A stretch of DNA of 36,654 nt, taken from assembly GCF_023284005.1 (NCBI RefSeq), contig NZ_JAKIKS010000052.1, forward strand, positions 1 through 36,654, written 5' to 3'. Position numbers and translations under genes: made by a program. Positions within the stretch are counted from its first letter, which is position 1, and each line of letters starts with the position of its first letter. The stretch is from Shewanella surugensis (GTDB lineage Bacteria > Pseudomonadota > Gammaproteobacteria > Enterobacterales > Shewanellaceae). The notes under the pieces were generated by a model, which did not search any database, was not told the DNA's origin, and saw only the letters and a program-made list of their open reading frames with translations. Of the stretch, positions 8,401 through 14,711 are shown piece after piece.

Positions 8401-9273
8401 ATATACAAAATGAGTTTTATCATCGGCCTTTAACTTTTTAGCCTGTTTCTCGGCCAGCTTTTCGAGCGCTTCTATCTCGTCTTGCAAAAACTCAAGTAAG
8501 TCTTCTAATATTTTCTTAGAAATTTGCTTACGTGAGCGGTCATATGTTGATGCTATCCACTGCTCAATTTCTTCAGGTGTTCCCACACGCCATGTTAATC
8601 GTACTTGCTCTGCTGCTAGTTCAAGCTTCCTCGCAATTTTATCGCTATAACAAAAGCCAAATGTCATCGCACTTTTATTAATAAGCTCTTCCGTCCAAGC
8701 ATCTTGATCTTTATTAACATTCAATGCTGTTTGAAACGTGAGCAAGGCACGATACTTATCTCTCTGTATTGTCTCTTCAAAAAATGCATCATGAGGTTTA
8801 GTTTGAAATTTAGATAGCAAACCTAAGTTATTTAAATTGTCTAATGTTGCCGCTTCATTATCAGTAATCGCACTGGCCATATAGCCTTGCTCTTGTTTGA
8901 CTTTATCTAGCGCCTCTTGAGTGAGGGCATACCAGACTTTTTTGCCCGTTTGTGGATGAGCAGGCACATATAAAATATCCACATAATCAATATTCACTCC
9001 GCCACAGGTGGTTTTTTCACCTGCACACTCTTCAGGTGGCGTGACTAAATCGGTGCGTTCACCTATTTTAATATCAGCGGGCGTAAACTCCTCAGGGAGT
9101 GTATTCTCGCCTTCACTGGGTAATTTAAGTTCATGCCCCGTAAAAATCAGCTCAATATTTTTGATTTCATCAATATTGAGCTTTTTAAGCTCATCGACTG
9201 ATGTGTTGTATCGTTTAGCAATGACGCTTAAACAATCTCCTTCAACGATTGTGTAAATATTTTCAGTTGCCAT
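5464..9273 (-). CDS. Large LysM-containing T6SS cargo effector (toxin candidate)
   Basis: 1269 residues with no signal peptide. An N-terminal LysM domain (about residues 5-52, YTIVEGDCLSVIAKRYN) is followed by a charged helical region with coiled-coil character (about 230-310). A Gly/Ala-rich region (about 600-980) has repeated small-residue stretches (AAASINLSAGIELG, ASISFGIGGDAAIK) and could form a beta-rich or membrane-active body. The C-terminal tail is Cys- and Lys-rich. No catalytic motif was recognised. It lies 6 bp after the DUF4123 adaptor gene and downstream of vgrG, the standard arrangement for a VgrG-delivered effector. LysM could bind peptidoglycan in the target periplasm. The killing activity is unknown; VasX-like membrane disruption is possible but not shown. 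Confidence 0.8.
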   Translation of the reverse strand: MATENIYTIVEGDCLSVIAKRYNTSVDELKKLNIDEIKNIELIFTGHELKLPSEGENTLPEEFTPADIKIGERTDLVTPPEECAGEKTTCGGVNIDYVDILYVPAHPQTGKKVWYALTQEALDKVKQEQGYMASAITDNEAATLDNLNNLGLLSKFQTKPHDAFFEETIQRDKYRALLTFQTALNVNKDQDAWTEELINKSAMTFGFCYSDKIARKLELAAEQVRLTWRVGTPEEIEQWIASTYDRSRKQISKKILEDLLEFLQDEIEALEKLAEKQAKKLKADDKTHFVYDRQGKYFTSERQKDIAETIQTLVKKRNSFNIDEKNILVKSHEDARSIIKDFWHEQMYLNPQILTFTRALCKLNDYGFVVKEQCLNPHLLEGTDEAHYIPKGLKTGWLESDWREAGWFSLADELTFDQIKAVYDGIGGDKLDPKASEQAKIQSLFTQKSQYSVEWAYYPTKALLTLIDRTLKKDLNALKTLLGQQGVTLPDYFKKILWIKKVALARIEFLKKIAETKAQENAANLLYFSGFHTPLASYTLLWDEDKWKTQPKKLGKFINKAGIADVQPVECFLLSEQGKAIYLRGPWWYMPKPSSSATDPMSVLALKHVKVITTQIPSPSSNGPGDGAVSFAGLMEAVKKGSELSLGTSIAAVMHKNESTFWQDQYHYEGGEGQDGKSGYISNAQAQFLRFTSESTANIGLPTDKVGGLSIDKTFSTGAAVKFGFSLFSAQYTFETWLPLAKDNNGLADAKDPQKAKVTGYPLILDYVTQSDEHKAYYAGDMCFKISVSVYGMAAASINLSAGIELGPSSNNDEIGVRGRAYKEADYNQARSFKKGSVGETQYISGSVPALEGAAQVGVGVNAFAGVEAGGMVKGEVFWRPPMFQYAADQASTQITTNTNVLASLGSITAQASISFGIGGDAAIKLVYDSGCLVLITAAKWACGPGVGGKIAIALNPYNIDAFIGSLLNLLNSSGFKHLRLLGDETGGKSDVMNETFVRLNEQLTLAVSLGLTMADMMLLPFEVLADYKKSVMKEEYAPTIAKHIIKKDEDANKVALKTQAWVQNLPPETLAPLLTCLINAQEYSLIEKWDKWNPPWSDNEDKATQTDTNNQAQLQAVLQILAWITPASSASDEEIQNKCRQFEKTLSIMTKSLGQDAVNYQDKWQSFRVNWLQLAEFVDKYDKPDESGIKYGVINFNNSMKILCKNMCVFSYKKLSHDRNDGTAFKTNKTCFLAYYAGPMLTDEQKKEVEMVKQQIKQYQAQPYLLEI

Positions 9274-9279
9274 GTGTGA

Positions 9280-9909
9280 TTAAATCCATTTAGTCCATAC
9301 AGTTGATTGCAATACATAAGGGGTAGGCGGTGCTATCCAAACCTCGCTGCTGTGAATGAGTTTCTGCTTTGATGGCTGGTTATTATGCTGTCGCTGTTCG
9401 CGCCTCAGTGATTGCATACTTTGTTGTTTATCAAACCAGCTTAAACCTGCGGCAGGCCCAAGAATGGTGTTAATGTCATTAGCACTTAATTCACTGGCGA
9501 CACCCTGCCAAATTTTACTGGAATAGAAGCGAAACAAGATGACCTTGCCTGTGACTTTGACTCTCATCAAGGCTTGTAGATGTTCAATTAATCCTCCCTC
9601 TACTGACACATCTGCGCCTTTGGGCACAGAAAACAGCACGCTACTTGTGCGCCAGCCAGCATCTTGCTGCCATATGGGTAATAACGAACTGTTAGCGCTT
9701 ATCTTGAAAATCACCGGACTTTGATCGGCTAAATATTCAAAGGCACTACCGATAAAGAGTTTTCTCAGCTCGGGCTGTTTTTCATGAGTGTAAGCTTGCA
9801 CCATGGCATCATCGGCACGGCTGATATCGGCCACCAGCCAATGATCTAAAGCCTCATCTAATTCTTGCATTGCCGGAGCATTTCGTATAACAGATACGTT
9901 TTGCATCAT
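9280..9909 (-). CDS. DUF4123 effector adaptor/chaperone (Tap/TEC family)
   Basis: DUF4123 proteins bind a specific effector and load it on the VgrG tip without being secreted. The 209-residue product shows the family pattern: an N-terminal alpha/beta domain (LDHWLVADISRADD, then PELRKLFIGSAFEYLADQSP), a central GWRTSSVLFSVPKG segment and a RFYSSKIW strand. ATG at 9909 is chosen because it overlaps the vgrG stop in ATGA and follows a CAGGGGG ribosome binding site. An upstream in-frame ATG at 9924 lies inside vgrG and is less likely. Translational coupling to vgrG and the 6-bp gap to the LysM gene tie the three into one delivery module. Confidence 0.85.
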   Translation of the reverse strand: MMQNVSVIRNAPAMQELDEALDHWLVADISRADDAMVQAYTHEKQPELRKLFIGSAFEYLADQSPVIFKISANSSLLPIWQQDAGWRTSSVLFSVPKGADVSVEGGLIEHLQALMRVKVTGKVILFRFYSSKIWQGVASELSANDINTILGPAAGLSWFDKQQSMQSLRREQRQHNNQPSKQKLIHSSEVWIAPPTPYVLQSTVWTKWI

Positions 9910-12005
9910 GCCCCCTGTAAACATGGACAATCTTCTAATGGACAAGAACCGTCGAGTTGCTTTTGACACAAACTGGTCATGGGTATATCAGCAATGGCGA
10001 GCATTTCCATACTGGCTTCTTCGAGTTGCAACGCCACCTCTTCCGCCACTACCGCCTCTTCGACGGCTTTTGGCAGTTCGGGCGCTTTACCGCCGTAACC
10101 GCTGCCACTGCCTGCGCCGCCGCCGGAGTTGAGGTTAATCGCTGAGCCGACCAGATGCACACCCGCGGGATCGATTTTGACTAGGCTAGCGCCGACTTTT
10201 AAGGTGACTTCGGCGCCCGCTTCGATAACGATTTTTCCGCCGGATTTAAAATGCACCTCTTTGCCGGCCTCAAGCAAATATTTTTTAGCAATTTTTTGAT
10301 GTTGGCTGCCTTTGACTTGCATCGAGTGATCTTTGCCCACTTGCATGCGGCTTTCGCCTTTAATGGTTAAATGATCTTTGCCCTTAATCAGGCTGACGCG
10401 ATTATTGGCCACGCTTAAATGCTGATCGTGTTTAATCACATGCCGCTGAACATTTTCCACCAAAGTATTCATGTCTTTTTGAGCATGAAAATAAATGGCC
10501 TCTTCGCCCGCTTCATCTTCAAAATACAGCTCGTTACTGCCTTCACCTTTGTGGGTTTTGGTTTTCAGTACCGTACGCGTTTGATGCTCCGGCAAGGCAT
10601 AGGCGGGGGTATTGACCGCATCATGGCTGCGACCAGTGATAATGGGTTGATCGGGATCACCTTCGAAGTAAGACACAATCACTTGATTGCCAATGCGCGG
10701 CACCGACATCATGCCAAATTGCGCTCCCGCCCAACCTTGACTGACACGTACCCAGCCGCTGGATAAGTCATCGCCGTCGCTGTATCTATCCCACGAAAAC
10801 TGCAGTTTCACCCGACCAAATTCATCGCAAAAAATTTCTTCGCCTTCTGGCCCCACTACCGTGGCAATTTGCTCGCCATTGATCAACGGCTTAGTCGTGG
10901 GCGTTGCCTGCCAAGCACTATTGGCCGGAATAACATAAAAATCATTGTTATAAGTGGTCGGCGTGGTGCTGTTGGTCTCTTCGCTCGCCGCCCCTTGCAC
11001 ACCAATATGCACAACGCACGTCAGTAACCAATCACGATTACATTCAGTCTCTAAATGCTCGACTAAATCAAACTTATAGCCCGCGCTAGCGGCCATGATG
11101 TTACTTTTTGCCCGGCCCACTTTGGCATCACGGCGTAGATAATCTAATCTTGCTTGGGCAAACGGTGCACCTGCAGCATCACTTTTATAGCGGCCTGGAA
11201 AATCAAAATGCTCATAAGTGTCTCGCTGATGAGCAAGATCACTGGCCAGAGATTCATGTAAAAAACTGTACTCAGGTTGTTTGAAGCTTGAATCTTTCAA
11301 GCTGACACTCGAAGGACGCACTTTATGGGTAAAGCTGAGCTGTTTAACAAAAGGCACATCGCTCACGCCACCGATGAGCGCATTGTAGGGGAACGACTCA
11401 CCGAGCTTAGTGAGTTTAAGCGGACTGTCGCTAAACACCACCGTATGGCTACTCTCAGTATGTTCGAAATGATAAAACAAACCTTCTTCGGCGGCCAAAC
11501 GATTGAAAAAATCAAAATCGGTTTCACGGTATTGCACACAATACTCGCGCACTCTTTCACTGAGACTGGGATCACAATTAAAGGCAAAGTCAGTAATGTC
11601 TATGTCACCGAGTAAGGTTGCAATGATCGCCAGCGCGCTTTGCTGTTGAAAAATACGGCTATTGTGTTTGAGCTTTAAGTGGGATAACGCCGGCACTAAG
11701 GTAAGATAATATTGAGTATGGTGATGACCAGTATCACCTTTGGTAAAGCGACTGACAACACCATGCACTTGACGCTGGGTTTCACCGTTCACCGCCCACT
11801 GCATCAAGCCTGATAAGTCCACCACATCGGCAGGATCAATATCACTTTGACGGCTTAGCAAACTGAGTTTGACCTCAAAGGGCTGTGATAAGCGCTCTTC
11901 AAAACTAAAGTCGACTAAATCGAAACTCGTTTCATCCAGTCCTTCGGCGCTAAAATGATAACGCAGACCAGAACCCGTTAATATCTCACTTCCCGATACC
12001 GTCAT
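9906..12005 (-). CDS. vgrG: VgrG spike protein (TssI)
   Basis: The trimeric spike at the tip of the T6SS tube. 699 residues: a gp27-like domain (about 15-330), the gp5-like OB-fold (GEEIFCDEFGRVKLQFSWDR, then SSGWVRVSQGWAGAQFGMMS), and a beta-helix needle with repeated short strands (about 480-630, SMQVKGSQHQKIAKKYLLEA). A 70-residue extension follows: a Gly/Ser linker, an acidic helix and a cysteine-rich end (CQKQLDGSCPLEDCPCLQGA). There is no added enzyme domain, so it is a structural, cargo-carrying VgrG. It starts at ATG 12005 after AAAGGA. No PAAR gene is found nearby. The terminator downstream of hcp implies a separate promoter for this unit. Confidence 0.95.
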   Translation of the reverse strand: MTVSGSEILTGSGLRYHFSAEGLDETSFDLVDFSFEERLSQPFEVKLSLLSRQSDIDPADVVDLSGLMQWAVNGETQRQVHGVVSRFTKGDTGHHHTQYYLTLVPALSHLKLKHNSRIFQQQSALAIIATLLGDIDITDFAFNCDPSLSERVREYCVQYRETDFDFFNRLAAEEGLFYHFEHTESSHTVVFSDSPLKLTKLGESFPYNALIGGVSDVPFVKQLSFTHKVRPSSVSLKDSSFKQPEYSFLHESLASDLAHQRDTYEHFDFPGRYKSDAAGAPFAQARLDYLRRDAKVGRAKSNIMAASAGYKFDLVEHLETECNRDWLLTCVVHIGVQGAASEETNSTTPTTYNNDFYVIPANSAWQATPTTKPLINGEQIATVVGPEGEEIFCDEFGRVKLQFSWDRYSDGDDLSSGWVRVSQGWAGAQFGMMSVPRIGNQVIVSYFEGDPDQPIITGRSHDAVNTPAYALPEHQTRTVLKTKTHKGEGSNELYFEDEAGEEAIYFHAQKDMNTLVENVQRHVIKHDQHLSVANNRVSLIKGKDHLTIKGESRMQVGKDHSMQVKGSQHQKIAKKYLLEAGKEVHFKSGGKIVIEAGAEVTLKVGASLVKIDPAGVHLVGSAINLNSGGGAGSGSGYGGKAPELPKAVEEAVVAEEVALQLEEASMEMLAIADIPMTSLCQKQLDGSCPLEDCPCLQGA

Positions 12006-12313
12006 GTCTAATAAAATCCTTTTTTGTTATGTCCCACATCACCTTATCGGCAAAGCTTGAATAAACGACATTGGCTCACTCTATTGCTGACTCTATTGAT
12101 GATTTTTATGCTCGCATGATTAACAAAATCAATCTAAGCCATTAATTTTACTTATTAAATATTTTCCATCACTGTATCTGACGACTGACTCTGTCGTCTC
12201 TCTATATGACAAGCGTGTAAAAAGGCTTCAACCCAAACCCGCTAAAGATGCACTGGTTTGGGATTAATGAAGCCTTACTCCTTATGCAATCACACTATTG
12301 ATAAGCAAGTTTA
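12006..12313. other. hcp-vgrG intergenic region
   Basis: It holds the hcp terminator (12219-12276) and a small GACGAC/GTCGTC hairpin near 12180-12199. The vgrG unit must have its own promoter here, but no sigma-54 or strong sigma-70 match was found by eye. Confidence 0.5.
12219..12276 (-). terminator. Rho-independent terminator of hcp
   Basis: A two-part stem, AAGGCTTCA with TGAAGCCTT at the base and CCAAACC with GGTTTGG above it, is followed on the minus strand by five U (A at 12219-12223). It starts about 40 bp after the hcp stop and should separate hcp from vgrG. Confidence 0.8.
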
Positions 12314-12862
12314 TTACCCCTGCAATGCTTGCATTAAATCTAATTTAGCCTCGCTAGGCTTACGCCAATCATCACTGCCTGCGGTGCCTGCCGTGATGTG
12401 ATCCCAGCTCACCTTACGATAAGCAAGCGACACTTTTAGCAATTGAGTGAAATCAGATTGCTGCGGATCTTGGCAATGGGGCATTTGACACTCAATATTC
12501 ACTATGGTCGCCCCCTCTAATGAGGTAATAAAAAATTGCTCTTGTTTGCCTTCAGTCGACGTGCGGTACCATTTCAGTACTACATTATTGAGTTTTTCAC
12601 CCGTGGATAAGGCGTTATACATTAACGGCACGGCTTTATTGAGTGCCACGGTAAACGTAAAAGGTTTATGTACGCGTTGCCCCGAAGGCTGGCCCGACTG
12701 AGGATCGATGGGTACATTGATGACATGACTAAACGCTTGCACTAGCATTTCATTCTCATGACCTTCAACGAAAATATCACCCACTGAATCTGCAGTGAAT
12801 GCCCCTGCAGTGATGAGTCCCTGAGTTTGACCTAAGATAGAGATATAACATGGTGTTGGCAC
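12314..12862 (-). CDS. hcp: Hcp, T6SS inner tube protein (TssD)
   Basis: Hcp forms stacked hexameric rings that make the expelled tube, and it also acts as a receptor for small effectors. The 182-residue product is close to the usual 160-175 and carries the family pattern: PTPCYISILGQTQGLI at the start, GHENEMLVQAFSHVINVP, RVHKPFTFTVALNKAVP, then a final beta strand (LLKVSLAYRKVSWDHI). The start is GTG at 12862 with AAGGA about 9 bp upstream. It is monocistronic, with a terminator behind it and a possible sigma-54 promoter in front, which fits high VasH-driven expression. Confidence 0.95.
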   Translation of the reverse strand: MPTPCYISILGQTQGLITAGAFTADSVGDIFVEGHENEMLVQAFSHVINVPIDPQSGQPSGQRVHKPFTFTVALNKAVPLMYNALSTGEKLNNVVLKWYRTSTEGKQEQFFITSLEGATIVNIECQMPHCQDPQQSDFTQLLKVSLAYRKVSWDHITAGTAGSDDWRKPSEAKLDLMQALQG

Positions 12863-12915
12863 AGCTTAATTCCTTAACGATGTTTGATGCACAAGTCATA
12901 AAAATAACCACACTT

Positions 12916-12929
12916 GCACATATGAGTCC
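12916..12929 (-). promoter_or_regulatory. Possible sigma-54 promoter of hcp
   Basis: On the minus strand GG (12928-12929) and GC (12916-12917) are exactly 10 nt apart, with GTGCAA around the -12 element. Spacing and -12 element fit sigma-54; the bases after the -24 GG fit poorly. It lies about 55 bp before the start codon. The presence of VasH makes a sigma-54 promoter expected here. Confidence 0.35.
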
Positions 12930-13127
12930 CTAAACACTGCTCAATACAAAATGTTCAACGCTTCAAGTTAAAACATTGCATTAAATAATGTTACCAATAC
13001 GTTACCACCAAGATCTTATTTGAAACTGGGGTAATAACGCCTCTTACTCTCTCTTATGCAAGCAACTTACGCGCCAATTTGTAACACCATGATTTTAATC
13101 GTAAAGACATTTATCCAACCACACGCT

Positions 13128-13184
13128 GAGCAAGTTATTGCTCAAATCAGGCAAGTTATTGCTCAGCTTGGGCAATAACTTGCC
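13128..13184. repeat. Three GCAAGTTATTGC elements, two direct and one inverted
   Basis: Direct copies lie at 13128-13144 and 13150-13162. An inverted copy at 13172-13184 makes a perfect 13-bp hairpin with the second. The first copy is also a short self-palindrome (GAGCAA/TTGCTC). No U run follows on either strand, so this looks like a repeat element or operator rather than a terminator. Confidence 0.8.
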
Positions 13185-13319
13185 CGTAAGGTAAAAAATC
13201 ACCCAACTAACTCAAGCTTAAGTGATTTATTGTTAACATTTCGGTTTCTCGTGCTTTCAATAAGCTGAAGGCTTGACTGCGGGTTCACTAAGGGCTGAAA
13301 TCAGCACTCGACCTTTTGC

Positions 13320-13379
13320 TCGCTAATGGCTTCGACTCAAGACGCTACTTTTTATTCGCTAATGGCTTTGACTCAAGAC
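13320..13379. repeat. 36-bp-period duplication over the vasL stop codon
   Basis: A 24-bp block at 13356-13379 recurs at 13320-13343 with one mismatch. The period is 36 bp, exactly 12 codons. The vasL stop (TAG, 13345-13347) lies between the copies, and the distal copy stays in frame with vasL. Confidence 0.8.
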
Positions 13380-14619
13380 TGCTGACCCTCTCAAGTCGCT
13401 CAATACTTTCTATTCGCTCAAGGCTGTCCTCAGTGAGGGATTGCTTCGCCCATTCTTGCTTAAGCAGCATGCGTTTAATCAACAATGATTTTAACTGGCC
13501 ATCGAGTAAATTCAGCTCTTTCCCCGCCCGTTGTAATTGCGCCGTTGCCAACATTTCATCAATATAGTAAGCCCTGCCTAACACCGGCGACAGACTGCTA
13601 GCATATTGATCCAGATCCGTGGACATTTGCTTCAAGTGGACAATTTGACCCGTATTGCTCGCCAATGTTTCAATTTGCTGACTAATATTGGCCATTCGAG
13701 TACGAGCTTTAGAAAAACGTTGATAATATTTATCTAAATCAATCAAAAAATCGATTTGCTGTGGGTAAATCAGCACCTCTTTATTGGCGGGCGGCACACT
13801 GGCAAACAACTCATCAATTTGAGTATTAATGCGTTTCACCGCTGAAGGCTCTTGTTGCCCGGCAAAAGAATCGACTTTAGTGGCAGAGGTTTGCGCCACC
13901 AAAAAGTCCACCACTTGCTGTGGCTCTCGGTAAAGCGTCTTCATGAGCAGCACAAAAGTGATCGCTAACACACTCATGCTCACAAAAGAGAGGCTGCGCC
14001 AAAACAGCAGTTTTCGATGTGAGTCTTTACTCTTGCTCTTCAGGTTGTTCAGCGTAGGAACCACGTTGTGAATTTGATTCACCGCATCGAGCTTTTCAAA
14101 AATCAAAAAACCTAATGTATCGAGATTGGGCACTAAGTTGGATGAAGAGTCTTGCTGATAAGACTGCAGCAACTCAAATAATTGCTGACATGCATATTCA
14201 CAACGATATAAATCGCGAACATTATCCATCGTGCCCAGCAACTCTTTCAGATCTGGCGTCACTCGGGTGATCATCCAATTAATGATCTCGGTGGTTTTTT
14301 CTGCCGACGGACTCGACTCTTTACTGGCGTGGGCCAACACAGCCAACATTAATTCAAGCCCCGTAGCGAGACCCGCTACCCCATCGGTTTTACAAACGGC
14401 CACACAATAATAGGCAGAGATCAGTAAATCAGCCCCTGCATCCATAGCAATACTTTCGGCTAAGGTTTTAACTTTTTCCCAGTCGACTCTGCCACTTAAC
14501 GGGCTATAACGCCGATTAATTTCAGTTCGCATTGCTTGATAACGACTGTCATCTCTGAGCAAGGCCGGTTTTTGCGTTACCTTAAAGCGGTTAACACCGG
14601 TGAGGATTTGCTCTGTCAC
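13345..14619 (-). CDS. vasL: VasL, TssA-related T6SS protein with ImpA-type N-terminal domain
   Basis: Last gene of the core operon, in the position of V. cholerae vasL after vasK. 424 residues: an ImpA_N-like region over about the first 130 residues, one transmembrane helix (about 205-225, LSFVSMSVLAITFVLLM), then a helical, partly coiled-coil domain ending in Leu/Glu heptads (LERIESIERLERVSSLES). VasL-type proteins are membrane-anchored TssA relatives thought to act at the sheath or baseplate; the exact role is less settled than for TssA. It starts at GTG 14619 with AAAGGTGG upstream. A perfect 12-bp hairpin separates it from tssM. Confidence 0.88.
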   Translation of the reverse strand: MTEQILTGVNRFKVTQKPALLRDDSRYQAMRTEINRRYSPLSGRVDWEKVKTLAESIAMDAGADLLISAYYCVAVCKTDGVAGLATGLELMLAVLAHASKESSPSAEKTTEIINWMITRVTPDLKELLGTMDNVRDLYRCEYACQQLFELLQSYQQDSSSNLVPNLDTLGFLIFEKLDAVNQIHNVVPTLNNLKSKSKDSHRKLLFWRSLSFVSMSVLAITFVLLMKTLYREPQQVVDFLVAQTSATKVDSFAGQQEPSAVKRINTQIDELFASVPPANKEVLIYPQQIDFLIDLDKYYQRFSKARTRMANISQQIETLASNTGQIVHLKQMSTDLDQYASSLSPVLGRAYYIDEMLATAQLQRAGKELNLLDGQLKSLLIKRMLLKQEWAKQSLTEDSLERIESIERLERVSSLESKPLANKK

Positions 14620-14650
14620 AATAATACCACCTTTAAAAATGGCCAGAATG

Positions 14651-14691
14651 TCATCTCACTCATTGCCCTATGTTTAAGCTGAGTGAGATGA
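14651..14691 (-). other. Intercistronic hairpin between tssM and vasL
   Basis: TCATCTCACTCA (14651-14662) pairs perfectly with TGAGTGAGATGA (14680-14691) around a 17-nt loop. No U run follows. It could slow transcription, protect the upstream mRNA 3' end, or be a processing site that lowers vasL relative to tssM. Confidence 0.75.
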
Positions 14692-14711
14692 ATTCAAGGC
14701 GAATATTTGGA

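Larger units (their letters stand above)
12863..13344. other. Region between vasL and hcp
   Basis: No gene is seen. It contains the possible hcp promoter (12916-12929), three copies of GCAAGTTATTGC with one inverted (13128-13184), and a duplicate of the vasL 3' end (13320-13343). Confidence 0.6.
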
